In this document: piece by piece, positions 1-12,803 of the stretch
Layout of the letters: each line of letters starts with the position of its first letter
Numbering within the stretch: position 1 is the stretch's first letter
Source of the DNA: Blattamonas nauphoetae
Lineage: Eukaryota; Preaxostyla; Oxymonadida
Assembly: GCA_033064195.1 (NCBI GenBank)
Contig: JARBJD010000394.1
Span: 1-63,233, forward strand
Direction of reading: 5' to 3'
Length of the DNA: 63,233 bases
Program-made: the position numbers and the translations under genes
The notes under the pieces: model-generated
Told to the model about the DNA's origin: nothing
The model's database searches: none
Seen by the model: only the letters and a program-made list of their open reading frames with translations

Positions 1-285
1 TCCAATCCACCTCGAATGACCCGCTCTCCAATCCACCTCGAACACCAGACCCTCTTAACACCTCTCCAATCCACCTCGAATGACCTCTTAACACCTCCCA
101 ATCCACCTCGAATGACCCGCTTCCCTCCAATCCACCTCGAACGACCCGCTTCTCCTCCAATCAACTCTCAAATGACCTTTCCCTCCAATCCACCTCGAAT
201 GACCTCCTCCAATCCACTCCCAATGACCTTCCTCCAATCCCATCCTGAATGACCCGCTTCTCCCTCCAATCCACTGAATGACCCG
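1..285. repeat. Minisatellite, unit about 20-28 bp
   Basis: Imperfect tandem copies of a unit built on TCCAATCCACCTCGAATGAC, with variable linkers such as CCGCTTC or CTCTTAACAC. About a dozen copies are seen. The unit is pyrimidine-rich on this strand. Open frames across it are repeat by-products. The array continues past the left edge of the window. Confidence 0.85.
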
Positions 286-470
286 CTTCCTCCCATCCCA
301 CAAACTCCCTCTTCCTCTCCCTATCACTGGTGTACACTCCATCTTCTCCCCATCCCATCACAAACTCCCTCTTCCTTCCCCATCCCATCACAAACCCCTC
401 TTCCTTCCCCATCCCATCACAAACCCCCACTTCCTTCCCCCATCCCATCACAAACTTCCCTCTTCCCACC
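286..470. repeat. Second minisatellite, unit about 32 bp
   Basis: A different tandem unit, CCCATCCCATCACAAAC followed by a CTTCC-type stretch, repeats about five times directly after the first array. The switch of unit is sharp, suggesting two independent expansions side by side. Confidence 0.8.
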
Positions 471-479
471 TCCACTTCT

Positions 480-867
480 CCACAAATAGCGTCATTGGCA
501 TCATCAAACGTTGACCGCACCAATTTATGTTCCACCAGCATTGCCACGTCACCGGCGTGAACTCTCCTTCTCCCGTCCATCAGAACATGCCCAATCACCC
601 TCCTCGACGAGTCAGTCGCCCTCCACACGCCTTGCAGATTCTCCTGTTTGTGATTTGAATGTCGCCTTCCACTCCCAAACAGACAATCTCGACTCTATCG
701 GACTCCACACTCTGCCAATTCCTCTCTAAGAATCGGAAATATTCGCATTTGAGCAGTCTTTGACAAATTTAAACATTGTCAGAAACCAATCACGCCTAGC
801 GATATAAAATACCTTCAAACCCCTTGCCAAACTCTCTGCTGACTTTTGGATCGATCTCACCTCCGAA
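480..867. other. Unassigned stretch, possible coding remnant
   Basis: No gene is recognised. On the minus strand about 480-690 reads as a protein-like frame (for example DAGDVAMLVEHKLV-type composition) that then runs into the minisatellites. It may be the 5' part of a gene whose continuation has been replaced by repeat. 740-867 is AT-richer and would be the upstream region of the gene starting at 868. Confidence 0.3.
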
Positions 868-3800
868 ATGATTGACCAGCTCTCTTATTCGCGTTTGTTA
901 TTTTCCCTCCTTCCCATTTTCACTCCATTTCCTTCGTTCAGAAGAAGAACCAGTGGAAGGACTCCTCATCTCACTCCATTCATCAATTTCACAAACAAAA
1001 ACTCCCCAAAAAGTCCATTCAGCCATTCAAACATTCGGAATTCCCCAAACCGGCCCTTATTTGGACTCACAAACTCTCAGTCACGCACAAACATCACCTG
1101 ATCTTCTCGTCTTGATGTTCGAATACTCTTTCGGCTTACAAACACAGGAAGTGGTAGAACTGCTCACATTCAAGCCATTTGAGCTCCAACTCCTGTTTGA
1201 GATAGTAGACGAAGAACAATACCAAACCCACTCCATCTCTTCCTCCATACTCTTTCTCAACCACTCGGAAGAAATTGTCAAACTATGTGGAGATGACAGC
1301 ACTACCATCTCATTTATCGCTCAAATTCTCACTCTCAGCATCACGAACTCCTCCGACATCGTCGCAGAGTATTCATCAGCTGGTCAGATCACATTTTCCG
1401 AGTCTATGCTCGAGCTCGACAAAACAAACGAAGTATTCGAACAATTGGTACAACTAGTGGCTATCAATCAAGATCAGACAGCGTCAAGCTTCCTGTTCTT
1501 TCGTTCTCACCTCACTCGGCCGTGTTGTGGTAGTGGTTCACTGGCCTTGACCCGAACCAGCTAAAACTTACAAAAACTGACCTACTAAACAACAACTCGT
1601 TCCTCTCCATCCTCCTCACCCAAAGATCTCTACGACCAACGTTGGCTCCAGATTTCACGACACTTTTGGTCAGCCTGAGCAAGCTCCTAATGTTCACGGT
1701 TTTGCCTCTTTCTCTGGACTATTGTTCGAAAACAGATGGGAGGACTTCATCCGGGTGAATGAAGCGATCTTGGCTGTCGTCGAGCGAGTTCAACGAAGGA
1801 CCAGACTTGATGGATCGGAATTAGCCTTTCCACCGCTCATTCAAACCGACCTCCTCTCTGAAGTCACCAGTACCCTTCTGAAAGTGGTTGAAAAAAAGAC
1901 AGAAGAACATACACACAAACTAGTGTCAACGGCTATCCAATCATCTCTAACACTCGACATCATCCCGGAGAAATATGAATCGCTCTTCGTACTATCTGTT
2001 CCGCTTCTGCAACGATCTATTTCGTTCCTCCTGCACCTTTGGACCGTATTCGCTTCACTTGTCGAAGGGGAACCCACAACAGTTTCTTCGTTCGTGTCAT
2101 TGCTCAGATTTGTGTCTCTGCTTCAAAATTGGCAACTGACCTTGACTGGAATCAAGTCTTTCGTCCACATCTTCTACTCTCTCCTCCATACAAAGGATCC
2201 CCGCCTTTCACTCCTCTTCCAGTTTCTTGTCTCTTTTCCGACGTGCCCAACATCAACCCGAAACTGAAGTGGTTTTTTTGACCTCGTACACACTCTCCTC
2301 GACGAAAAGAAGGCGTTTCTGCACCCTCCCATCTTTTTAGACTCGCTGCTCACTGCCACCCCAGTCTTCCTCTTCTGCCCTTCTCCACTCTTCTGCAATG
2401 GAGATTGGCGAACAAAGTGTGTGGGGCGGGAGAGGTTGATTTGTGTGTTCTCACACTCTCCTCCCTCCTCACCAACACCCACGTGGCTGTTACCCAGTTC
2501 AACCAGGAATCAGGTGAAGGCAGTTGGAGTGTTGTCGACCAGAAAGCGACGAGAGACAAGGAAGAGCGTAAGTGCGTTTGAAGAGAAGATGAGCGAAACA
2601 GAAGCACAGAATTCCAAACCAGCCGCTGAACAAGACGAGCCAAAAGAACAAGCTGATGACGACAACGAACTATTCCAATCTCATTCCTGACGGATGGAAA
2701 TCCGGGCAGGATGGAAGGAACCGATGTGTTCATGGTTGAGGAGGGAGAATGGGAGGAGGAGAAGGAAGATGGAGAGGAAGAGGCAAGTGGAGAGGGGGAG
2801 AGGAAGTGAAAGAAGAGCCACAACAACAAGAACAAGAAGGGGAGGGGATAATCGAAGAGTTTCAAACGAAGACTGAAGAGGAAACAGCGACAGGCAAAGG
2901 ATAAGCGGAGAAAGATCCACACCCGCAGGAAGGAGGAAAAGAACAAAAGACAGATGGTGGCGAACCAGAAGCGAAGGAAGACGAAGACGCAACTGCTCAA
3001 CCAGACGAAATGGAACAGAATCAGGAATGTCCGTCTTCCCAACACACTCCCGGGTCTTCGCCTCTCTCCACAAAGCACCCTCTCTCCTCTCCTATTCATA
3101 CAGACATCTCACACCACACTCCTTGTCACTCCAACCACAATGTCCAGTCTCCACCAGATTTCGATGCTGAGTGGCACTCGTATTCGCATGTTTGGGATTT
3201 GGTGGACACCATTGTGTTTTTGGGTGGGTGGATGGAGAATGAGAGGAAGGGAGGGAAGCAGAATGAGTTTGAGCTGATGACACAACATATCGGACTTGTT
3301 ATTGTGAACTCACTGGTTGGAATGAAGTCGGAGTGGGAAAGAGTGATGAACGAGGAGAAAAGGAGAGGAAGAAGGTCGTTGTCAAATTCATGATCGACAG
3401 TCTCCTCTCGTTCATCCGAAAAGAGATGAAGACAAGAACTATCAAGCTTGTCACTCTGAATCCCACTCGCATCGTCGACAACGCCCAATCCGAGCTGATC
3501 GTCGTCTTCTTCCCTCCTCTCTGCTCGACTGGCTTGGACGAGACTAAACGGGCACCAAACGCGTTCGAGATGTCAGTGGTTGGATTCGACGAGTTCAGCA
3601 TCGAGCCGCTATTTGTCACAGCTGGCGAGAAATCAATGCTTTTGAACAGTCATCTGAAAACAACACGGATGAGTGTTGGAGAAGAGGTGGAGGAAGGAAG
3701 GAAGAGAAGAAGAGGGAGGATCAACTTGAGTAACAGCTCAAGCATATCGTGCGAGCGAGGGCTCAAGCGAATAAGGAGCGAGAAGAAGCCAATCCATTCC

Positions 3801-4516
3801 CACCGAAACCAAAGGATCAAATCGAAAGGGCAAGGCGGGAGATTCTGAAAGTGAAGAGAGAGCGAGAGGAGAAGCTGATGCAGATGGAAGAAGAAGAGAA
3901 GGAGAGGAAGAGACAGGAAATAGAGAGAAAGCAGCTATCATATCTCCCCTCATGCACTGAATGGCAATGCGACTCGCCAACTGCAGCAACTGTGTCGCCT
4001 GCTCTGACGGACTCCCCATGCTGTTAAACTTCCTGGCAGCTCACCTTATCTCCTGTCCTCCACTCTTACTCTCCACCGCTCTTCATCGTCCTCAGAGCAG
4101 AAAGTGAAGAACAATGAACTCCTCATTTTTCATCAGCTGCAAGACGATAGCTTATCGTCCACAGTGAGCAGTCTTGTCTGCCATCGCTCCACGCCGTCTT
4201 CCATCCCTCACGTTGATGAATATCTTCTACCGGCTGTTTATGTCATCTGTACTGCGCAACCTTACTGAAGAAGACCAGTTCTGGTGAAGGAAATGATCGC
4301 AGAGTTCTCCATCGAAGTACTGTCTCAGTTTCCAGTTCGTTCGTTCCCAAGGATATGTCTGCTGATGGTTATTGGGAGGAGGATGGAAAGAACACAGCGA
4401 ACGCGAACACCCTGCTCTTTTCATCTCTCTCGTTCGCAGAATCCCTCCAAATCACATCATGCTCCTTCTCCTCCTCGATGAATGACTCGATCCTTCTGGA
4501 TAAACTCAGAATCTGA
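868..4516 (+). CDS. Large unrecognised host gene with coiled coil, second half disturbed
   Basis: Start ATG at 868 (MIDQLSYS) is chosen because a 49-bp GT-AG intron (893-941, ending TTCGTTCAG) joins it in frame to a long helical frame beginning EEPVEGLL. A second intron at about 1457-1533 and a third at 1692-1735 keep the frame open to 2264, where a TGA or a possible 27-bp intron follows. From 2275 the same product seems to continue as hydrophobic helical sequence, then a Glu-rich low-complexity segment (about 2690-3050), a further helical part, and a charged coiled coil near 3750-3940. The last coherent frame ends at TGA 4514-4516. Several later frame changes sit at homopolymers. The first half looks like an ARM/HEAT-type helical protein. 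No catalytic motif was seen. It could be a functional gene with sequence errors or a decaying one. Confidence 0.5.
893..941 (+). other. Intron, 49 bp
   Basis: GTTTGTTATT donor, pyrimidine-rich body, TTCGTTCAG acceptor. Splicing links ATG 868 to the downstream frame in phase 1. Without it the start codon reads into a stop. Confidence 0.65.
1692..1735 (+). other. Intron, 44 bp
   Basis: GTTCACGG donor and AAACAG acceptor. Splicing joins SLSKLL to IWEDFIRVNE in phase 2, moving between two frames that are each open only on one side. Confidence 0.6.
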
Positions 4517-5305
4517 CGCTATCTTCGTTCTTTTCGTTTCTAGCGCACATTCCTCTCTCATGAAACTTCACCATCGATCTTTTTTCTCTCGATAGTTTTT
4601 CAGAAAATTAAATCAATGACAAAATTGACGAAATGAGCTGAAATTACTTGATCTCGTTGGCAGGGCCGTAAAATGGATCTGCAGATCAAGAGAACACCTT
4701 TCATGATCTATTGAGGGTCTGCGACATTTAAGCTTCATTTTCCGGTCGTTTAAAGGTGGATTGGATAACCCAGAGGGGAGAGAACGATCAGACACAATTT
4801 CAATGTGGTGAGGAGAATTTGTGATGATACCGCCCGTGAAAACCTTCCCCGTGGCTTCTGCTTCATTTTCACGGAAATGGTAACCATCCGCCAACTGGAG
4901 GACAGAATTGGAACGAGCACTGATTGAACGAGCACGATCATAAGGTATCCGGGAATTTGCCGTACTTTCACTTCATTGCTGGTCATCTTGATCACTTATT
5001 GGTCATTCCATATGAACGAATCATCCCAAGTTACGCTAAGTTGGATTCCAATGAAAAAATGAAAAGTGTCCTTGTTCAGAACTCCCAAAGTGGTGAAACA
5101 TGAAAGTAGCATTCACCAAGCGATGTAAAAAGTGATCGTTGTGTGTTTATCTTCAGATGTTGTGGAGTTTGAGAAACGAAAGGAATTGATGAGCCTGGCT
5201 GAATCACAGCGACAGAAACGGTGAGGTTGGGAAAGAGGTATGTGAAGATGAGGAGGAGTGGTGTTTTGCCAATAAAAGAAGAATAGAGTTCACTTGACTT
5301 GAATC
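4517..5305. other. No gene recognised
   Basis: Between the end of the first gene and the tail of the minus-strand gene at 5306. Two overlapping minus-strand frames of 80-93 codons (4613-4995) and one at 5076-5327 have no recognisable motif. The first two look loosely protein-like and may be remnants of an older gene. No repeats or RNA genes were seen. Confidence 0.4.
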
Positions 5306-6441
5306 TCATTCGACGACTGGACAACACTTGTCTGCGATGGAGGCAAAGCAGAGAGTTTCATGGTTGTGTAAAGTGACTGGTGGGTGGAGATAAGTTAGAA
5401 AGCGAGGAGGTGGGAGTGAGTGGGCGTCGATTGACAGCAATGATGGAGAAACTGTCTGAGTGGCAAAATCGTTGCTAAACGCAATCCGAAACTCAGTTGA
5501 GGCCGAAGATGGAATTGAACACGTTTCATCTGAGTGTTTGATTGTCTTTTACTGCAAAATACTCGCGTCAAGAAGAGCCGGTGGTTTTCAACGAAGAAAC
5601 AGTGAGAGATCGTGATTGAATGAGGAGGAATGAGTAAATGTAGACCAGTGATGTCAGTCAGAGATGGGACTGCTTGAAGCGCGTAGGATTTCTTATTATC
5701 TTCTCCGTTTGCAAGTTCAGCGGAAAGCGTGGCGATGATCGGCTTGAACTCATCGTCCAGCAATTTCATTCTGTGAAGAACGCACAGCGTATTCGCAGCT
5801 GTACGTTTACTGTCCTCAAAAGCCTTCCTCGTTCACGACTGTAAAATTCTTGGTAAATTTCCAGAATCTTCCTTTTTGTCAAAAACTGTGTGTGATTCGT
5901 TGTCCGGTATCATCAGGGCGCCAGCGAGGATAATATTGTGCAACGTTGTGACGAATTCATGTGTGATGTCCATGTTAGGGTGTTCAAGCAAGCAGATGAG
6001 GACAGGGAGAGTGGGTGGTTTGACGAGGTGAATCTTTTCGTCAGTTGTTCCTTGAGACAAGTCACATATCGAAACGAATGTTTCCTCAACAACACTATGC
6101 ATGGACGTCTCCAATTTTTCATTGATTGGCAGCAACATTTGGAGAGTCTTGATGTTCGAACTCAACGGTGGCAGCGTCGATTGTGCTGAGAGAGCTTGTT
6201 TGACCTGGTCCGCTGGGCCAAGAGCATGACTTCGTTTCACTGAGACATTCGGGTGTGATGGAGTGCGATGTAGTGATGTGACTGGGGTGGATCCTTGCGT
6301 CTTCTATTTTGTCTTCGGTGCCGTAGAAGTCTTTAGTTTAGCCTGAGTAGCAGCAGCTACTTTGGCTTTCGCTTTGGTTGGAGGTATTATCCATGAGTAG
6401 ATGGAGGATGACACGGAGGATGAGAACGGATCGGCCCTCAT
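5306..6441 (-). CDS. Helical-repeat (ARM/HEAT-like) host protein
   Basis: ATG at 6441 (MRADPFSS) opens a Ser/Thr/Lys-rich N-terminus, then a helical-repeat body with lines such as PPTLPVLICLLEHPNMDIT, typical of ARM/HEAT repeats. The 3' part is reached through an intron whose acceptor is CTCAG near 5552 and ends at TGA 5306-5308. One in-frame TAG (6304-6306) lies in coding-like sequence where Gln fits. Between NLPRILQ and KRTAANTLC near 5820-5850 the frame changes, either by a tiny intron of about 27-30 bp or by two single-base indels, one in a T4 run. The product would have about 330 residues. Its partner is unknown. ARM/HEAT proteins usually act as scaffolds, which is inference here. Confidence 0.5.
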
Positions 6442-6525
6442 GACGGAGGATTAGGATTCGATGACTCTGGATAGAATCAAGATACGTCTCTCCACAATAG
6501 TCTAGACACCATGTCGGTCCAGTAT

Positions 6526-8819
6526 TTAGTAAAAAGCATGGAACTCTCTGTAAGTACAGAATGGTAAAGGCAGTAGGATAAAGGTGTGGTGAAAGAACAT
6601 AGACGGCTAAAAAATGTCGGGAGGGTTGAGTGAGTCATCATATTCCATTTCCTCGGCAGTTGCCTAGGCAATGATGTCCAAAATACGGGCAATGGGGACG
6701 GCATCTTGAAGAATGCCTATGTGGTCACAGCCACGGTATGTGTGGAACTAAACGAGCGAGGTGTCTCTCCACCAGTGGGGTGACTGCGAAGGACGAGAAA
6801 AGAGGGGAGAATAAGGCGAGGGAAGGGAGAGCAAGAAGAATGGCAAGAAAGGGCACAGAGAGAGATGGATCGGGAAAGAGACACACTACTGAGTGAAACA
6901 GTCGGAACTGTGCCATCACCATCCATGTAGTAATCAGAATGCGTGTCTGACGACCAGCGCTGACTGGTTGCATTCAGAATCACACCGGCAGTGGCATTGA
7001 TACCTAACGACGATGAAGAAGAGCAGAAAAGAAGGAAACACGAATGATGGGCAGAAAAGTCAAGATAAACGGAGAATGACGGAGAGAGCATGGGAATGGC
7101 AGAAACAGGAGGAATACAGACCAATCGAGTACATCACGTGTGTCATCACCTTCGGTAGGACGAGAGGCTGGTCGGTGTTGTTTCGTGTGCGTTGGACGGC
7201 TGTCTTCACACAGGCCTTGCCTGCCTTGTTGTCAGTCCACGTCATGTTCTTCATTATGATTTTGCACACATTGTCACCTTTACAAGATGGGAGAGATGGG
7301 AGAGTTAGAGAAGGAGAGAGTGGGGGAAGGGAGGAGATGACAGAGGAGAGACGGGGAGAGGATTGTGGGTGATTTGAAGATGTGAACGAAAATGGTCAAT
7401 AAGATGAAGGATGAAGTGGAAAGCACACTTATGAGCCGGACAACGACGCAGTCGTCGTCGAAGGTGTTCTTGTTGGGGATCATCCAGTGCAGAGAGGCGC
7501 GATCCCGTGTCAGAATGTTGATGGTTAATGCTCCTATCTGCGACGGAAAGAACGACAAAGAATGAACGAGTACAACAGAAAAATGGTGTGAATCATCAAT
7601 AATACCTAAAGAAGGCTCAGCTCTCCCAGCATACCCATGAGAACAGTCACTTTCGTGGTGACGCTGAAAACCCATCAGCCATTGGAGCACCACCGAAGGG
7701 AGCACCCGAAGTGATGACAGCAAAGATGTATGTGTCTATCCAGGACTGGTCCACGACGCTACTTGTCAGAAAGCGGTGGGTGACAATGTCATCTGTACTG
7801 TGCCCGCACAGCACGACGTTCTTGTTGTTGTTACTGTGAGGAATGGGGAAGAGGGGGACACACGCGCGGAAGGCGGGTTCGACTAGCGTTTTGAGATCTT
7901 TGTCAGACGGAAAGGTTGGGTTGTCGTTGACATTGACGAGTCTCCAATCATACTAACCTAGACGAGAAAAGAAGTATGAAGAAAAGAAAGAATGAGAGAG
8001 ATTGAGGGACACACAGGGGCAGCGTTCTGATACTTCCGCTCGACATAGCCTGCTTCGGAAAGAGCTCTCGTGAGTTTGTCCAGTCAGCTGTTGAGGAAAT
8101 TGACGCCCTATAGGAACAGAAATGAGAGTGAAGGAGAAGTTGGGAGGAATGGACGACAGTGATAGAGGATGAGGGGGATGAAAAGTGGGTAGAGGCACAC
8201 AAACAATCTGCCGAAGTCTTTCACATGAACGTTGTAATGGGTACTGTCAGATTGGTCATGGCTGTTGTGTTGAACGTTTGTCTGATGTTCTTCATCCATC
8301 CCGTGGAAATGACAACACAGGCGAAGTTTCCATCACGTGAAATGATCGAACGGAAAAGCTACAATGAGGGAAGGAAAAATGATGGAGAGGGAGAGATCGA
8401 ACCTCTGATGGCAGGGGGAAGGCGAGGTTGGGCGAGAGAGGAGTGAAGACGTGTGGGAGGGGTGCTTGGTCAACGAGGATGCAGATACGCTGACTGAGAG
8501 ATGTTCAAAGAGATGCAAAGATTAGAGGGCAGAGCACACCGAGTTTTATCTCACTTCTTTTCTTCACAGCCTGTGATGGGGGGAAGCACTGAGCTTTTCT
8601 CAGCTGAGGGAAGGGATGTTGGAAGGAGAAAGTGTTGAGCACTGTGAGGATGTCTTGCTGGGAGAGAGAGATAGAAGAAAGAAAAAATGAGCATACAGGT
8701 GAGATAGAGGAGGAACAACGCGAAAAAACGACGGAGAAGCCAAATATGTTAGATTGATGTGAGATGACAAAATAGAGAGAACATACTGTATCCAGAATAC
8801 TGATGGGAATTTTATTCAT
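6526..8819 (-). CDS. LCAT/PDAT-like acyltransferase
   Basis: A multi-exon minus-strand gene related to lecithin:cholesterol acyltransferase and lysosomal phospholipase A2. Visible in order are a PPITG oxyanion-region motif (near 8590), KDFG and AGYVERKYQNAAP, YDWRL after a 62-bp intron (7953-8014), the nucleophile elbow CGHSTD, WIDTYI, APFGG, then LHWMIPN after a 68-bp intron (7538-7605), YMDGDGTVP with the family's catalytic Asp, and CDHIGILQD with the catalytic His. The triad Ser, Asp and His is therefore present. Such enzymes move an acyl chain between a phospholipid and an acceptor. Substrate cannot be read here. Three internal TAGs (7606, 6748, 6664) fall at Gln-compatible sites, one exactly at an exon end. 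One in-frame TGA in FLNS-x-LDKL and one frame change after APMA suggest damage or sequence error. The ATG at 8819 and first exons are tentative. Confidence 0.6.
7538..7605 (-). other. Intron of the LCAT-like gene, 68 bp
   Basis: On the minus strand the donor GTATTATTG follows a TAG codon and the acceptor is CCGTCGCAG. Splicing is phase 0 and joins SLL-Q to IGALTINIL, so reading TAG as Gln gives a continuous frame across the junction. Confidence 0.6.
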
Positions 8820-9040
8820 GACAAAACTGCAGTAGACAGACAGCGAAATCGGAAAACGCCCTTTTCAGAAAATCTCTGACAGAATATCACAATTATGGTT
8901 CGATCACACCACATCGGACAGTTGAGCAGTCTTGGAGATCAAAACTTCAAGAATCTCAATTAAAGAATACATATCATCTCAATTTGTGAAGGATTTACGG
9001 ATTTTGAGAAATTGTCCATTCTTGGTTTTGAACGATGATG

Positions 9041-12000
9041 TCAAAAATATTGTCCCATTTGTTTCAAGTATGTTCTCTTCTCATTGCAGATTGTGATTGA
9101 GTTGTATTTCTCAGTGTTCATTCCATCATATCCGTAACTTCCGTTCAAGTTCGTCTTACAGAATTGTTCCTTTCCTTTGTTTCCTACCTTCATTGCTTCT
9201 ATTCTGTCATTCATGAACGATGTCACAAATGGTTCAAATCCAGTATGTCTCGAGAATACCACCACACTCTTAATGTCATCAATAATGAAGTGGCAATAGT
9301 CGATGAGGAACCACAGATAGTATGTCGAAAAGAACATATACTGATCGTGTGTGCTCAAGAGTTGTGTCAGCTTCCGTTGTTTGTCATCAGTCTTCAATCC
9401 ATGTTTCTTCATCAACGAATATGTCTTCTCTCCAATGTTCTCTTCTGTCGTATTGACCACGATGTTTCTGAAGATTGGTGGGAAGTGAATGAAATCATTT
9501 ATGTACTTTTCATCGATGTGTCCCTTCAACTCAGCAACGAAAAGTGTCTTCTGATTCTTGTCTTCGATGATCTCCCGACATTCTTTATCTCCTGTTGCTG
9601 TGTACAAACATCTTCCTGGCATGTACATTCTGTGTTTCGTGTACGGATTGTTCTTGTTCTTGATTGATGAGAATGCACTTGGATATCGTGAATTGAAATC
9701 AACACCACAAACGTGAGTCATGATGTGTTCAGAATCGGTTGATTTGACAACACCATCTTCAAATGAGAAGTGATTGATTGGTGTCACGTCTTTGATGTTC
9801 TGTCGATGTTGAACATTCGATAATCCACCAGTCACTGCTGCTCTCAACTTGTGATATGTTTGCTCATGTGTCAGAGTCATTGGGAGTGATTTCCAGATGC
9901 AAAACTTCTTCAGTTGAATTCTCAATCTTGTGAGATGTTCATCATGGTCTGACTTGTAGGTGTTGCAGTAATCACAGCAGATCTTCACGTTCTCTTTAGA
10001 ATGTCCTTTTGCATTGTCGATTCTGTCTAATGTAGGTTTGACTGCTTGTGAGAAGTGGCACTTGCAGATGTAGCAAACTCTCTTGCACTGTTGAACAAAC
10101 CAGTCGTAGTCTGCTTCAGTGACATTGGCTGTAGTATTGCGATGAGCTTTCTGGTCTTGATACCTGTATCCTTCAACTTTGTATTTCCAGTATTGTTTGG
10201 TGATCTTGATTGGACCAGATTCGTCACATTCGTGGTAGTCAGCATCAATATCAAAGTCTTTGTAGGCGCATGCATACTTGATTGCAGAAGCATTCGCTGA
10301 TAAAGAGAGATTGTGCAACATGTCCACTTTGTACTGGAAGTTCAAATCAATGAGATTATCCAAAGGTGCAATCATACATTCGACGTCTCTGATGTTATAG
10401 AATTTTAGATAGTCCCATCTGTTCTTGAATCCTTGTTTGTTCCAATCATCAAGGTAAAGTTGGAAATCGGTGTCGGACATTTCACTATTATTCAGACTGG
10501 AATAGAATTCATACTTGGAGAAAGGTTCTTGTTTGCTCAGCACTGTATCGTAGTATGATGAATCAAATGATTCGTAAGCAAAGAATGATTTCTGAAGTGT
10601 AGTGTTTCCTCCAAAGGCTTTGACTGCATTGTCCAAAGTCATTGGTCCTGTGTATGACATCATGTCAATGAACCGAAGTACCTGTTGTGTTTTCTCGTGT
10701 CTGATCAATACTTGTTTGTACTTCGTTGTTGATCCAAGAAAGCTCACCACTTTCCAATCCTTGTCAACGAGATCACGGAATATGAGATTGATGTCGAATC
10801 TGGAACTGTTGAATCCAATCACACTGACTTCATTTTGTGAAGGAATCTCTGGGTCTTCATATTGATTGTTCTCTCTTACTGTCTCAGCATATTTGAAGAG
10901 TTCTCTGATCCATTGCTTCACAAAGTCCTTTCCATCTCGAAGATCAAAGTAGATTGATTGAACTCCTGTTTTTGTTTTAATTGCTGATGCAACAGAGAGA
11001 GGTTTCAAATGTGAGATCAGTTGAGTGTTGTCATCAGAGAATAGATTGTCAAGAATGAGATCTTCCATTGTTTCGAAATCATAAGTGATGTAGTACTGTG
11101 TTGGTTTGAATTCGTCTTGTCTCTTGTGTGCCATCAGAAATTCATGAGTCTTGTTGTAAAGAATGTGTGGTACATATGGCCTTGGCGTTTTATCAAGTGA
11201 GATCTTCTTCACATGTTTTCCATCGACTTCTTTGCATTCTTTGAGATGTTTCTCGTAGTAAGCCTTGAAGTGAGAATCTTTTACTTGGAATCCTCTCGAT
11301 TGACAGTAGGGACAGAGTTTGTATCCAGTGATTTTCTCAGGATCGATAATGTACATTACATGAACGAGAGTTGCAGTGAGCGGAATCATCAGAAGTGGGA
11401 GAACTCTTGCATCATCATTCTCGTTGATGTACGATTGACTGAGGAAATATCGCTTCTTGTCTTCGTCGTATTCATAAATGTGGACGGAAATGTTGAATTC
11501 AATCATTGCTTTCTCAATATCACATGCAATATCAAATCCAGGATACTTCTGAAGATGTGGTGTCAATTGTCGAGACTTCAGATGTGAAAGCTTCATCCAT
11601 TGTGCAAACAATCTGTAGGCTTCACTATTCCTCATATTGATTGAGATTTTCTTCTTTGGAACCTCAGGAAGAGTGAGGAATGATAGTGCTTGAAAGAAGC
11701 AGATATTGTACTCAGAATCGACGTACCGAACGTTGTATGTTTTTATGTGTTCAGTGAGAATGGCATTAGCTTTTCCAGCAACTGGGAATCTGTAAACTGC
11801 AACAAGAATCGAATGGAAGGCGATGAACATTGTCTTTGTGTCCATCAGTGTTCTCTCTTGTGACTCTTTGATTAGATTGATCGCATATTTAGAATACTCA
11901 GTGATGTCTGCTTCACTTCTTATCACTGTTGGAAAGCTCTAAGATGTGTTCTCCAGTTCTGGTCTGAAATCATTGTACAGTGTCTCATCGTTGTCTTTTC

Positions 12001-12760
12001 TCTCAACAATCTTTCCGAAGTCAAGACTGATCTTGAATGGTCGATCCTTCTCTTTTTCATACACTGTTTTGATGAAGGTTGTGATTTCCTCAACATTCTT
12101 CAGATGATTGTGGAAGTACAGCTGATAAGGTTTTCCATTGTCTTCAACCTTCTCGACCTCATTCTTCTTGAACTTCTTTCGTGCATTGGTCAAACATTCA
12201 TTGAAAGCAAGTTTGTCTCTTGGTTCAGCAAGTAAGATGCATTCATTAAATCCATCAAACTGCTTCACTTTTCTTGTTTCCATTTGTTCATTCTTCTTCT
12301 GAATGATCAACAGATTCTTCATCCAATGATCCATCAGCTTCTCTTCAATCGACTTCAGTTTCCTCGTGATCTTGAACGCTTGCTTTTTCAATTCAGTTTC
12401 GTTCACTCTTGGATTTGCTTTCATGTCAATGATGATTACATTTTTATCCTCTTCATTCATCGTTGCATTGTTGTTCTGTTCATTCTGTTTCTGAATGAAT
12501 TGAGCTTGTTCCATTTGTCGTTGGTTTCTAACTTCTTGAAGGAATTTTGGTATTAAATTGATATTGAGATATGCTGTTGGATTAGGATTTTGATATCCAA
12601 CATCTGGGTGTTGAAGCATTGCCAGGAGAAATGAATAGTGATGTTGTTTGTATGGGCTGTCAGGTTTGTATGTTCGACCATCAGTAAATGCGAATTGAGT
12701 GTTTGGAAATAGTTCTCTAACCTCTCTGATTTGTTCCTTCACTTTCCAGAGTTGTGTCAT
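9041..12760 (-). pseudogene. pPolB: Polinton protein-primed DNA polymerase B region, copy 1
   Basis: Recognised by family B polymerase motifs, read on the minus strand: an N-terminal Lys/Gln-rich region, a CPYC zinc-type motif, the exonuclease signatures YDFETME and GFNSSRFD, an HNH-like module with TLDRIDN and paired CxxC motifs, polymerase motif A (DFNSRYPS) and motif B (LNGSYGYDG). The order matches the organellar/viral DNA polymerase B family used by Polintons. It lies just downstream of the small ORF, separated by an AT-rich spacer carrying the shared upstream motif. Treated as a fossil; it is broken. Confidence 0.8.
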
Positions 12761-12790
12761 TTACTACGAATTAAAAAAATAAAAAATAAA
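12761..12790 (-). promoter_or_regulatory. Shared AT-rich start motif, Polinton copy 1 polymerase
   Basis: On the minus strand the run TTTTTTTAATTCGTAGTAAATG ends in the start codon of the polymerase region (quoted in part). The same context precedes four other Polinton ORFs in this window and no host gene, so it is likely a core promoter or initiator of the element. Confidence 0.5.
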
Positions 12791-12803
12791 AAAAGTTGAG
12801 TGA

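Noticed and set aside
88-628. Long frames on both strands through the left minisatellites
   Set aside because: They follow the repeat unit, have Pro/His/Gly-rich biased composition and change with unit phase.
1520-1545. In-frame TAG at 1531-1533 as evidence for UAG as Gln
   Set aside because: It fits better as the AG acceptor end of an intron (1457-1533) that keeps the frame open, so it is not counted.
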